Of a stretch of DNA of 13,851 nucleotides, positions 1 through 6,561 are shown piece by piece; the stretch's first letter is position 1, and the number at the start of each line of letters is the position of its first letter. The notes beneath the pieces are model-generated. The model did not search any database, was not told the origin of the DNA, and worked only from the letters and a program-made list of their open reading frames with translations. Both the position numbers and the translations under genes were made by a program. The DNA is taken from the NCBI GenBank assembly GCA_002391185.1, contig DGRY01000096.1:1-13851 (forward strand). The letters run 5' to 3'. This DNA comes from Prevotella sp. UBA4376. GTDB taxonomy: Bacteria; Bacteroidota; Bacteroidia; Bacteroidales; Bacteroidaceae.

Positions 1-8
1 TCCATTGT
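1..8 (-). rRNA. 16S rRNA, extreme 5' end (partial)
   Basis: Read on the minus strand, the window ends in TTTTACAATGGA. In Bacteroidales the 16S gene starts ACAATGGAGAGTTTGATC, so these eight bases fit the mature 5' terminus and the gene would continue outside the window. The strong stable-RNA promoter about 310 bases upstream and the long non-coding leader agree with this. The inference rests on eight bases plus context. Confidence 0.5.
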
Positions 9-312
9 AAAATATGATTTAAAAGCAAAAGAGTAAAAGGTAAAAAGCAAAAAGTAAAACTTCCAACTTCTATCTTCTAACTCCTAACTTTATTGTTTGT
101 CTGTATCTCAGAACGCTTCCATTTTATTGTAGTAAAAAGTGTAAACTTATCTGTCAATTTCTTGACGAGTTCATTTCTTTACCCAGATGAGATCACTCTC
201 ATCCGCTTCTTGTACTACGTATTCTGTTTTATGTAATCTTTTCAAAGAATTAATCTCTTACGAAATCTAAACCTCACTTGGTTTATTGTCTTGCTCCCGT
301 GTTTTCGAAAGC
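9..312 (-). other. rRNA operon leader (transcribed spacer before 16S)
   Basis: About 300 non-coding bases lie between a stable-RNA promoter (318-348) and the apparent 16S start. Visible structure includes a hairpin with arms GATGAGA and TCTCATC at 186-203, a smaller one with arms GTCAA and TTGAC at 153-166, and a run of 7-bp-spaced units at 21-90 next to the 16S start. Leaders of this kind normally carry antitermination and RNase III processing signals. I could not identify a boxA with confidence. Confidence 0.55.
21..90. repeat. 7-bp-period degenerate array in rRNA leader
   Basis: Ten consecutive heptamers can be laid out without gaps. The first five or six are AAAAGCA-, AAAAGGT- and AAAAAGT-like. 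The last four are CCAACTT, CTATCTT, CTAACTC and CTAACTT. The units drift but keep strict 7-base spacing. The array sits about a dozen bases from the presumed 16S 5' end, so it would be transcribed in the rRNA precursor. Confidence 0.6.
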
Positions 313-317
313 GAGTG

Positions 318-348
318 CAAAGGTAGTACTATTTTTCGAACCACCAAA
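318..348 (-). promoter_or_regulatory. rRNA operon promoter (Bacteroidetes -33/-7 type)
   Basis: On the minus strand TTTG (348-345) is followed after 19 bases by TACCTTTG (325-318), matching the Bacteroidetes TTTG-N19-21-TAnnTTTG promoter. The surrounding bases (TTTTGGTGGTT before, CACTCGCTT after the -7 box) are nearly the same as at the tRNA-Ser promoter at the other end of the window, which supports a stable-RNA promoter. It fires leftward, away from ftsZ. Confidence 0.8.
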
Positions 349-602
349 ACTTTTTGCAGATATTTTTTCAAAAAACTAATATTTTTCTTTTTCAATTGAT
401 ATAAATCAAGCCTCACCCAAAAAAAATATAGGGACAAGTGTGGAATTAGTTATCCTGTTGGCAATGTTAATTTATGCAATAACGAATTATCCGACTAAGC
501 CTTTTCTATATTCAAAAAACAAAATCTAATAGACTCATCGTCTAAAAAGCTCACCCACTAAACTTTTTTTTCATATTCTACATTAATCTAATAATAAATA
601 GC
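349..602. other. AT-rich intergenic spacer between rrn promoter and ftsZ
   Basis: This is about 250 bases of AT-rich sequence between the two diverging promoters. I see no open reading frame, no strong hairpin and no clear -33 element for ftsZ. It may hold upstream promoter sequences for the rRNA operon (A and T runs at 352-390), but nothing specific can be supported. Confidence 0.5.
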
Positions 603-610
603 TATCTTTG
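603..610 (+). promoter_or_regulatory. ftsZ -7 promoter element
   Basis: TATCTTTG matches the Bacteroidetes -7 consensus TAnnTTTG and ends 15 bases before the ftsZ ATG, giving a very short untranslated leader. No convincing -33 TTTG is visible about 20 bases upstream. The final TTG of the box is in frame with ftsZ and can be mistaken for a start codon. Confidence 0.7.
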
Positions 611-625
611 CGAAAAACAAAAAAA

Positions 626-1954
626 ATGGAAGATTTTAAAACTCAAAGCAATGATATAGGACCAATAATTGATTTTGGCCCCATTGAAGATAAGTCAAAA
701 GACATAATAAAAGTAATTGGTGTTGGCGGTGGAGGCTGCAACGCTGTAAACAACATGTTCAACGAAGGTATCGCAAGCGTTACCTTCGCTGTAATAAACA
801 CAGATAGCAAGGCTTTAAAAAATTCACCTGTTACTGTAAAAGTTCCTATTGGAGATACTGGACTGGGTGCAGGCGCTAACCCTGAGGTTGGTAAAGAAGC
901 GGCCAAGATGAGCATTGACCAGATACATCGATTACTTGATGATGGAACAAAAATGTGCTTTGTAACTGCCGGAATGGGCGGTGGAACTGGTACAGGTGCT
1001 GCTCCAATCATTGCAGGCGAAGCCAAAAGTATGGGTATTCTCACCATTGGTATCGTTACCATTCCATTTTATTTTGAAAAACGCAAAAAGATAATAAAGG
1101 CCTTACAGGGCGTTGAAGAACTACGCAAGAATGTAGATGCTCTCCTTATAATAAATAATGAGAGAATCAGCGACATATATTCCGATTCTGAGGTAACAGT
1201 AAAAGAAGCCTTCAAACGTGCTGACCAAATTCTTTGTGACGCAACAAAGTCTATTTCTGAACTAATAACTGTTGAAGGCGACATAAACCTTGACTTCAAA
1301 GATGTAGAAACAACACTTCGCGGAGGTGGTGGAGCTATCATGGCTATAGGACGAGGCGAAGGCGAGCATCGCGTAGAGAAAGCTGTGATTGATGCTTTAG
1401 ACTCTCCCCTACTCTATGGAAGTGAGATTGATTCTGCAACAAGAATTCTTTTTAATATCTACACTAGTCAAGAACATTCTCTACGTGTAAGAGAGATGAA
1501 CGACATAGATAATTTTATGGATGCTTTGAATCCAAACATTGATGTTATTTGGGGTGTAAGTGACGACGATTCCCTTGGAGAGGCAGCCAAAGTTACCATT
1601 CTTGCAACAGGGGTTGAAGACAAATTCGCTCCAAAGTTCTCATTAAAAGACAATGACGATTACATAGAGAATCTTATAAAGCAACTCTATAAACCTTACA
1701 AGAAAAGTAATTTTATACAAAACGAGGAGGATAAAGAAGAAAATTCTCACAACGAAAACAAAACAATAGAAATAGAAAACCCACCTCTTGATGGTATTGA
1801 GGTTACTGTAACAACAAGCGCATCTACCGTTACAGAAGAACAGCCTACCAGTAATCCAACTTACGATCAAGCTCCTCCTAGACGACCAAGTTTTGTGGAA
1901 CGAGCAAAGAGTATATTAAATAAACTAAGCGAACTAACAGAAGAACCAGAATAA
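626..1954 (+). CDS. ftsZ: Cell division protein FtsZ (possibly a second, stand-alone copy)
   Basis: This 442-residue tubulin-like GTPase would polymerise into the cytokinetic ring under the cytoplasmic membrane. The nucleotide-binding domain opens with VIGVGGGGCNAVN (about 30-42). The tubulin signature GGGTGTG lies at 118-124, preceded by FVTAGM. The T7-loop region reads INLDFKDVETTL, with the catalytic-type aspartate, followed by GGGGAIMAIGRGEGE. The C-terminal ~90 residues are a polar, low-complexity linker ending in a basic helix (RRPSFVERAKSILNKL), not a classic DIPAFLR-type tail. I chose ATG 626, because the upstream in-frame TTG at 608 belongs to the -7 promoter box. The gene stands alone, diverging from an rRNA promoter, with no ftsA, ftsQ or mur neighbours, which is unusual for the main ftsZ. 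It could therefore be a second FtsZ. FtsZ family identity is secure; paralogue status is inference. Confidence 0.93.
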   Translation: MEDFKTQSNDIGPIIDFGPIEDKSKDIIKVIGVGGGGCNAVNNMFNEGIASVTFAVINTDSKALKNSPVTVKVPIGDTGLGAGANPEVGKEAAKMSIDQIHRLLDDGTKMCFVTAGMGGGTGTGAAPIIAGEAKSMGILTIGIVTIPFYFEKRKKIIKALQGVEELRKNVDALLIINNERISDIYSDSEVTVKEAFKRADQILCDATKSISELITVEGDINLDFKDVETTLRGGGGAIMAIGRGEGEHRVEKAVIDALDSPLLYGSEIDSATRILFNIYTSQEHSLRVREMNDIDNFMDALNPNIDVIWGVSDDDSLGEAAKVTILATGVEDKFAPKFSLKDNDDYIENLIKQLYKPYKKSNFIQNEEDKEENSHNENKTIEIENPPLDGIEVTVTTSASTVTEEQPTSNPTYDQAPPRRPSFVERAKSILNKLSELTEEPE

Positions 1955-1959
1955 ACTTC

Positions 1960-1994
1960 AAAGGCAGTTGCTATATCAATAAGCAACTGCCTTT
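1960..1994. terminator. Bidirectional intrinsic terminator between ftsZ and the cyclophilin gene
   Basis: A 13-bp perfect stem has arms AAAGGCAGTTGCT (1960-1972) and AGCAACTGCCTTT (1982-1994), closing a 9-base loop. It is followed on the plus strand by ATTATTTTTA. It starts six bases after the ftsZ stop and also contains the last codons and stop codon of the converging minus-strand gene, so it can serve both genes. Confidence 0.85.
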
Positions 1995-2659
1995 ATTATT
2001 TTTACATCCTCCACAGGACGATTATTACTATCTGTTTCTACTGCTTGAATCTTCTGAACAACATCAAGCCCTTCTATAACCTCACCAAAAACAGTATATT
2101 GTCCGTCAAGATGTGGCGTTCCACCATGTATCTTGTAATATTCCCGAACTTCAGGTGTAAGCCTTACCTTTCCATGTGTGGCTCTATCAATACGATCTTC
2201 AACTGCATCAAGCATATCATCATTAAACCTGCGTCCCCACACAATATAAAACTGACTTGCAGAAGAATCATAATTTGGATTAACATCATCCCCTTCTCGT
2301 GCAGCAGCAAGTGCGCCACGTTTGTGGAAATACTTTGGGAATACTATCTCCGCTGGAATAACATAATCAGGAGAATACTCACCAAGAAGAGTTCCTTGCG
2401 AAGCATGTTGAGAAGTGGAGTCACCACTCTGAATCATAAAATTACTTATAACACGATGCCACAGATTTCCATCATAATATCCTTCCTTCACAAGTTTCAA
2501 GAAGTTATCACGATGCTTTGGTGTTTCATTATATAGAACCACACGAATGTTCCCCATTGAAGTCTCAATCAAAACTTCATGCTGCTTCTCAACACCAGTT
2601 TGAGCAAAAACAGCAACCGATGCCATAAATATTAATAATGTGAAGAATAGCTTTTTCAT
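1976..2659 (-). CDS. Secreted cyclophilin-type peptidyl-prolyl cis-trans isomerase
   Basis: This 227-residue cyclophilin would catalyse proline cis-trans isomerisation, probably in the periplasm. A signal peptide is clear: MKK, a hydrophobic stretch to about residue 18, and a likely cut after VFA. The fold shows the active-site strand WHRVISNFMIQSGD (67-80), with R69 and Q77 equivalent to catalytic residues of CypA, then SASQFYI (133-139) and LDGQYTVFGEVIEGLDVV (184-201). Between the last two motifs lies an insert of about 40 residues, rich in charged residues, absent from E. coli PpiB. The start at 2659 (ATG) is preferred over the in-frame TTG six bases upstream because only the ATG begins a normal signal peptide. 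The gene has its own promoter and ends inside a terminator hairpin shared with ftsZ. Protein partners are unknown. Confidence 0.92.
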   Translation of the reverse strand: MKKLFFTLLIFMASVAVFAQTGVEKQHEVLIETSMGNIRVVLYNETPKHRDNFLKLVKEGYYDGNLWHRVISNFMIQSGDSTSQHASQGTLLGEYSPDYVIPAEIVFPKYFHKRGALAAAREGDDVNPNYDSSASQFYIVWGRRFNDDMLDAVEDRIDRATHGKVRLTPEVREYYKIHGGTPHLDGQYTVFGEVIEGLDVVQKIQAVETDSNNRPVEDVKIIKAVAY

Positions 2660-2682
2660 ATCCAATATTATTTTCCCACTTG

Positions 2683-2690
2683 CAAAGATA
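2683..2690 (-). promoter_or_regulatory. -7 element for the cyclophilin gene
   Basis: Minus-strand TATCTTTG, the same octamer as at ftsZ and trmB, lies 23 bases upstream of the ATG at 2659. No clear -33 partner is seen. Confidence 0.65.
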
Positions 2691-2759
2691 GTGTTTTTTT
2701 CTGTTTTGTACTATGATTATTCACTTGCAAAGTGATAAATTAGAAATAAAAGTTACAAA

Positions 2760-2880
2760 CACTCGGCAGAACGCGATGAAATTGCATCGCTATTGAATGG
2801 TGAATATTCAATATTGAATAATAATTTATAATTAAATAACTCTACATCGCACTAAGTGCGACTAATTCCACATTTCACAT
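2760..2880. repeat. ~120-bp intergenic repeat, copy A
   Basis: This segment recurs at 3050-3170, exactly 290 bases downstream, with about eight substitutions and no gaps. It contains a hairpin with arms GCGATG and CATCGC (2773-2790), a 7-bp-spaced AT-rich part (2791-2839, units such as TATTGAA and TATTCAA), and the near-perfect palindrome TCGCACTAAGTGCGA (2847-2861). It has no coding capacity. It looks like a dispersed intergenic element rather than an insertion sequence. Confidence 0.85.
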
Positions 2881-3049
2881 TTATTCCCGTTGGTCATAGG
2901 AACTTCTTCCTTCGTATTTACGCTTGCACTGGCAAGCCGACAACAAGCACTCTGTCAGTGATTACTCATTATTAATTACATTCGTAATTTATAATTCGTA
3001 ATTCCACATTTTTTTATTATCTTTTCGAATAAAGTCGAGAAGTTGCGCC
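2881..3049. other. Spacer between the two repeat copies
   Basis: There is no gene here. A small hairpin with arms GCTTGC and GCAAGC occurs at 2922-2937. At 2980-3010 the sequence again falls into 7-bp units (ATTCGTA, ATTTATA, ATTCGTA, ATTCCAC). At 3001-3023 it matches, except for the last base, the segment at 3178-3200 that carries the trmB -7 box; here the box reads TATCTTTT and is probably inactive. Confidence 0.6.
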
Positions 3050-3170
3050 CACTCGGCAGAACGCGATGAAATTGCATCGCTATTGAATAGTGAATATTTA
3101 ATATTGAATAATAATTTATAATTGAACAACTCAACATCGCACGAAGTGCGACTAATTTCACATTCCACAT
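3050..3170. repeat. ~120-bp intergenic repeat, copy B
   Basis: This is the second copy of the element at 2760-2880. It keeps both hairpins: GCGATG and CATCGC at 3063-3080, and TCGCACGAAGTGCGA at 3137-3151, where the loop differs but the stem is intact. It is followed directly by four CACATTC-type heptamers (3157-3185) leading into the trmB promoter. Confidence 0.85.
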
Positions 3171-3192
3171 TCCACATTCCACATTTTTTTAT

Positions 3193-3200
3193 TATCTTTG
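3193..3200 (+). promoter_or_regulatory. trmB-mrp operon -7 promoter element
   Basis: TATCTTTG ends 24 bases before the trmB ATG. Its last three bases form an in-frame TTG that would falsely extend the protein by nine residues. The sequence upstream is the repeat-derived CACATT tract with a run of T; no separate -33 TTTG is seen. Confidence 0.7.
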
Positions 3201-3224
3201 CAACCTCAAAGAAATCAAAACATT

Positions 3225-3995
3225 ATGGGCAAAGGTAAATTAGCAAAATTCGCAGAAATGGAGACTTTTAAGAATGTCTTCCAATATCCTTTTTCAGTAG
3301 TAGATGATGTACCTTTTGAAATGAAAGGACACTGGCGCGAAGAGTATTTCCACAACGACAATCCAATCGTTCTTGAGTTGGGTTGCGGAAAAGGAGAATA
3401 TACTGTAGAACTTGGTAAACTATACCCAAATGTGAACTTCATTGGTGTTGACATTAAGGGAGCACGTATGTGGACAGGTGCTAAGCAAGCTCTTGAAGCT
3501 GGTCTTGAAAACGTTGCTTTCTTGCGTACAAATATAGAAATAATAGACCGTTTCTTTGCAGAGAATGAAGTACAGGAGATATGGCTCACATTCTCTGATC
3601 CACAGATGAAAAATGCCCGTAAGCGTCTTACAAGTACATTCTTCATGAATCGCTATCGTCGTTTTCTTGTAAATAACGGTATCATTCATCTAAAGACAGA
3701 CTCTAACTTCTTATACACATATACCGACTATATGGTAAAGAAAAACAGTCTTCCTGTAATCTTCCAGACAGAAGATCTTTATCACACAGAAGGTTTTGAT
3801 GAAGAAACAAAAAAAATCCTATCCATTCAGACATACTACGAAAGCATGTGGATAGAAAGAGGATTAAACATAAAGTATCTAAAATTCAATCTTCCTGCCG
3901 CTGGCGAATTATCCGAGCCAGAAGTAGATATTCCTCTTGACGAATACAGAAGCTATCATAGAACAAAGAGAAGCAGTAAAGACACAGGAAGATAA
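3225..3995 (+). CDS. trmB: tRNA (guanine-N7)-methyltransferase TrmB
   Basis: This 256-residue class I SAM-dependent methyltransferase would place m7G at position 46 in the variable loop of tRNAs, acting in the cytoplasm. Motif I is [11 protein letters not shown] (50-60), binding the methionine part of SAM, and the acidic residue after strand 2 is in [10 protein letters not shown] (72-81). The family signature appears as [16 protein letters not shown] (121-136), corresponding to PDPWxKxRHxKRR of E. coli TrmB in the divergent form usual in Bacteroidetes. [14 protein letters not shown] (147-160) gives the conserved KTD. ATG 3225 is used rather than TTG 3198, which lies in the -7 box. It is the first gene of an operon with mrp, 14 bases downstream. 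Confidence 0.95.
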   Translation: MGKGKLAKFAEMETFKNVFQYPFSVVDDVPFEMKGHWREEYFHNDNPIVLELGCGKGEYTVELGKLYPNVNFIGVDIKGARMWTGAKQALEAGLENVAFLRTNIEIIDRFFAENEVQEIWLTFSDPQMKNARKRLTSTFFMNRYRRFLVNNGIIHLKTDSNFLYTYTDYMVKKNSLPVIFQTEDLYHTEGFDEETKKILSIQTYYESMWIERGLNIKYLKFNLPAAGELSEPEVDIPLDEYRSYHRTKRSSKDTGR

Positions 3996-4009
3996 AAATA
4001 AAAAAAATT

Positions 4010-5113
4010 ATGACACTATATCCAAAACTTATTACTGATGTTCTTGCAACAGTAATCTATCCAGGAACAAAGAAAAACCTGATAGAAAGCGAAATGCTTG
4101 CCGATGACGTACGCATTGACGGCATGAAAGTATCATTCACCTTGGTATTCCCTCGTGACACCGATCCTTTCTTGAAATCAACAATAAAGTCAGCTGAAGC
4201 AGCGATACACTATAATATATCGCCAGATGTTGAAGTTACCATCAAGACTGAGTTCAAATCTGCGCCACGTCCTGAAGTTGGTAAACTACTACCACAGGTA
4301 AAAAACATCATTGCTGTGAGTTCAGGAAAAGGTGGAGTTGGCAAAAGCACAGTTTCTGCCAACCTCGCTATCGCATTAGCCAAACTGGGCTACAAGGTAG
4401 GATTGCTTGATACTGATATTTTCGGTCCATCAATGCCAAAGATGTTTGGTGTTGAAGAAGAGCGCCCTTACGCAGTAAACAAAGATGGTCGCGATTTAAT
4501 AGAACCCATAGAGAAATATGGTGTAAAGCTATTGTCTATCGGCTTCTTTGTAAGCCCCGACAAAGCAACTCTATGGCGAGGCGGTATGGCAACATCAGCT
4601 TTAAAGCAACTTATTGCTGACGCCGACTGGGGTGAGCTCGATTATTTCATCCTCGACACTCCTCCTGGCACAAGCGATATTCACTTAACCCTGTTGCAGA
4701 CCCTTGCCATAACAGGTGCTGTTATCGTTAGCACACCACAGAACGTAGCACTTGCTGATGCTCGAAAGGGTATTGACATGTACACCAATGATAAAGTGAA
4801 CGTACCTATCCTTGGGCTTGTTGAAAACATGGCATATTTCACACCAAAAGAGCTTCCTGAAAACAAGTACTATATCTTTGGAAAAGATGGATGTAAGAAT
4901 CTTGCAGAAGAAATGGGATGCCCTCTATTGGCACAAATTCCAATTGTTCAGGGCATTTGTGAGGCAGGAGACTCTGGTGAACCTGCAGCTACAAAGACAG
5001 ACACCATTACAGGTCGTTCTTTCTTGAACCTTGCACAAGCTGTTGTCACAGTTGTTAACCGTCGTAACAAGGAACGTCCTAAAACAAAGATTGTTGACGT
5101 AAAAAACAAGTAA
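4010..5113 (+). CDS. apbC: Mrp/ApbC (Nbp35-type) P-loop ATPase, iron-sulfur cluster carrier
   Basis: This 367-residue protein belongs to the Mrp/NBP35 family, cytoplasmic scaffolds or carriers that deliver iron-sulfur clusters to target proteins. Residues 1-90 form a MIP18/DUF59-like domain. The ATPase follows, with a deviant Walker A SSGKGGVGKST (104-114), LLDTDIFGPSMPKMFG (132-147) and the Walker B region DYFILDTPPGTSD (211-223). Most family members carry a CxxC about five residues after VENM, where a cluster bridges the dimer. Here that place reads VENMAYFTPKELPENKYYIFG (split: VENM 271-274, TPKELPENKYY 278-288), with no cysteine. Cysteines occur instead at 295, 304 and 317. I recall this form from other Bacteroidetes. 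It is co-transcribed with trmB; its A-rich leader has no Shine-Dalgarno site. Confidence 0.92.
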   Translation: MTLYPKLITDVLATVIYPGTKKNLIESEMLADDVRIDGMKVSFTLVFPRDTDPFLKSTIKSAEAAIHYNISPDVEVTIKTEFKSAPRPEVGKLLPQVKNIIAVSSGKGGVGKSTVSANLAIALAKLGYKVGLLDTDIFGPSMPKMFGVEEERPYAVNKDGRDLIEPIEKYGVKLLSIGFFVSPDKATLWRGGMATSALKQLIADADWGELDYFILDTPPGTSDIHLTLLQTLAITGAVIVSTPQNVALADARKGIDMYTNDKVNVPILGLVENMAYFTPKELPENKYYIFGKDGCKNLAEEMGCPLLAQIPIVQGICEAGDSGEPAATKTDTITGRSFLNLAQAVVTVVNRRNKERPKTKIVDVKNK

Positions 5114-5186
5114 AACCTCACCCCGTCCATTGCTTTCCCTCGGCTATCGCCGAACAGCGACCGTTGGTTCTCCGAAGGAGAGGGAG
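5114..5186 (+). repeat. 73-bp dispersed repeat, copy 1
   Basis: This begins immediately after the mrp stop codon. It matches the reverse complement of 11368-11440 over 73 bases without gaps, with roughly 85% identity by eye. Shared landmarks are CCTCGGCTATCG, CGTTGGTTCTCCGAAGG and GAGGGAG. The TTCCCTC near its start can pair imperfectly with GAGGGAG at its end, so the RNA or single strand could fold. It resembles the GC-richer hairpin repeats scattered between genes in Bacteroidetes. Confidence 0.85.
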
Positions 5187-5192
5187 TTCAGA

Positions 5193-5250
5193 AAACGGTA
5201 AACAGTAAACTAATAAACGGTAAACAGTAAACTATAAACGGTAAACTAAT
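5193..5250. repeat. Tandem array of ~22-bp units made of 7-mers
   Basis: Two nearly full units (5193-5214 and 5215-5235) and a shortened third (5236-5250) are made of the heptamers AAACGGT, AAACAGT and AAACTAA/T. It lies between the dispersed repeat and the terminator downstream of mrp, and is non-coding. Confidence 0.85.
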
Positions 5251-5261
5251 AAGACAATTAA

Positions 5262-5296
5262 AGAAAAGGAACACCATTTATTGGTGTTCCTTTTCT
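5262..5296. terminator. Bidirectional intrinsic terminator between mrp and the efflux operon
   Basis: A 15-bp perfect stem has arms AGAAAAGGAACACCA (5262-5276) and TGGTGTTCCTTTTCT (5282-5296) around a 5-base loop. T-rich sequence follows on the plus strand, and an A-rich arm gives U-rich RNA on the minus strand. The stop codon and final codons of the minus-strand permease lie inside it, so the stem encodes the charged tail of that protein. Confidence 0.88.
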
Positions 5297-6558
5297 TTTT
5301 CTCTTTTTTCTTCAGCAGCATCATGTGCTGTCTGTCTTAACATTCTCACACGCTCTATAGCATGAACTCTGGTAGAATTTATCTGATAACGATAAACAAC
5401 GCATGTAAGCAAGAAATAAACCAGTGTCTGTATCCATAAAGCCTGGAATTGCGGTTCTATATCCGACAATGAAGCTCCCATGCTGCTTATACTAAGGAAC
5501 CCTCTCACACCAAAGGTTGAAGGGAACAACATTGATATGCCCTGCCACACACCTGGTATATTGCTCTGAGGCCACGATACACCAGTCATAAATAACAAAG
5601 GTACCGAAGTGAATACTACCAAGAGGAACACATTTTCACGATATCTTACAAGACATGAAAGAGCCATTCCAAAGAAGATACATGAAAGCACGAATGGTAC
5701 TAACAAACCTAACAATGTTATAGCAGTAGATATTATTGTGAAATGGAAGAAACGTGGAACACATAACGTGAGATATACTGCCAATACAGAATAAATCATG
5801 AAATAGCACAATGCTTTTCCCAGCACTATTCTGAATATACCGTTATAGTGTCGACTGATAGGAATAAGGTCTTTATAGCGGTTATTCTCACGAGCTGTAC
5901 CAGCTGACAATCCTATACCTAAAAGTAGCGTCTGCTGAATAATAAGAACGAGTACACCTGGCAGAATAGCATTTCCATATCCACCAGTAGCATTAAATAT
6001 TGGCACTTCATCAAAGTCCAAAGGTTGTGTTGTTACCTCGTCTTCCCGCTCGGTATAGTTCTTTGACTGACTAATCTGAATACCTTTGTTAATTTCACTT
6101 GCAACAGCCAGTGTTGTTTGGTACACCGCCTTGTAAGCAAGCATCAAACTCATGTCACAATAAACACTCACATGCGACTGTTCACCACGAAACAACTTCT
6201 TATCAAAATCAGCAGGGAAATATATTACTCCCCTAACAACCTGTCGTCCTACAAGTTCCTGTGCCTCATCCAAATTATTGCAATAATATGCTATCTTGGT
6301 ATCAGGACTTGCATCTACCTGACGAATAAATTGTCTGCTTGTACTGCTATGTGAATAATCAACAACAGCAACAGGAATGTCTCTTACAACTTCATTATTG
6401 TATATCCAAGAATAAAGCAAAGGATAAAGCAATGGTACCAAGACAAAGAAGATAAGCATACCTTCATCAGTTATTGTATTGCGCATCTCTCTTGCCCAGA
6501 TATAGCACATATCCGAGATACCTTGTTTTATCTGATACAATAAACTATCTTTTTCCAT
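5278..6558 (-). CDS. ABC-2 type transporter permease (second of pair)
   Basis: This 426-residue inner-membrane permease of the ABC-2 / YhhJ-YbhR class forms half of an export pump's membrane part. A first membrane helix (about 34-52, FFVLVPLLYPLLYSW) is followed by a large periplasmic domain containing VPVAVVDYSHSSTSR-like sequence (actual: IPVAVVDYSHSSTSR). At least five helices come after about residue 200, with an NAILPGVLVLIIQQTLLLG stretch first. The C-terminus is a charged tail (EEKREKEKEHQ) encoded by the terminator stem. ATG 6558 lies three bases after the stop of the partner permease, so translation is probably coupled. It is the last gene of the operon. No Walker motifs are present, so it depends on a separate ATPase. 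The substrate cannot be told from sequence. Confidence 0.88.
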   Translation of the reverse strand: MEKDSLLYQIKQGISDMCYIWAREMRNTITDEGMLIFFVLVPLLYPLLYSWIYNNEVVRDIPVAVVDYSHSSTSRQFIRQVDASPDTKIAYYCNNLDEAQELVGRQVVRGVIYFPADFDKKLFRGEQSHVSVYCDMSLMLAYKAVYQTTLAVASEINKGIQISQSKNYTEREDEVTTQPLDFDEVPIFNATGGYGNAILPGVLVLIIQQTLLLGIGLSAGTARENNRYKDLIPISRHYNGIFRIVLGKALCYFMIYSVLAVYLTLCVPRFFHFTIISTAITLLGLLVPFVLSCIFFGMALSCLVRYRENVFLLVVFTSVPLLFMTGVSWPQSNIPGVWQGISMLFPSTFGVRGFLSISSMGASLSDIEPQFQALWIQTLVYFLLTCVVYRYQINSTRVHAIERVRMLRQTAHDAAEEKREKEKEHQ

Positions 6559-6561
6559 TGT

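Noticed and set aside
643..1870. Open frames antisense to ftsZ
   Set aside because: Shadows of the ftsZ codon pattern; compositions are unlike real proteins and no promoter fits.
2045..2536. 163-codon plus-strand frame opposite the cyclophilin gene
   Set aside because: The minus strand carries a clear cyclophilin with signal peptide and motifs; the plus frame has no recognisable features.
2922..2960. Hairpin GCTTGC-ACTG-GCAAGC and CACTG/CAGTG pair as a regulatory RNA or riboswitch
   Set aside because: Short stems with no T run, no fit to a known riboswitch, and no gene immediately downstream to control.
2976..3182. Small minus-strand open frames upstream of trmB
   Set aside because: They read through the duplicated repeat and its CACATTC heptamers (MECGMWNV-type sequence), which are non-coding repeat DNA.
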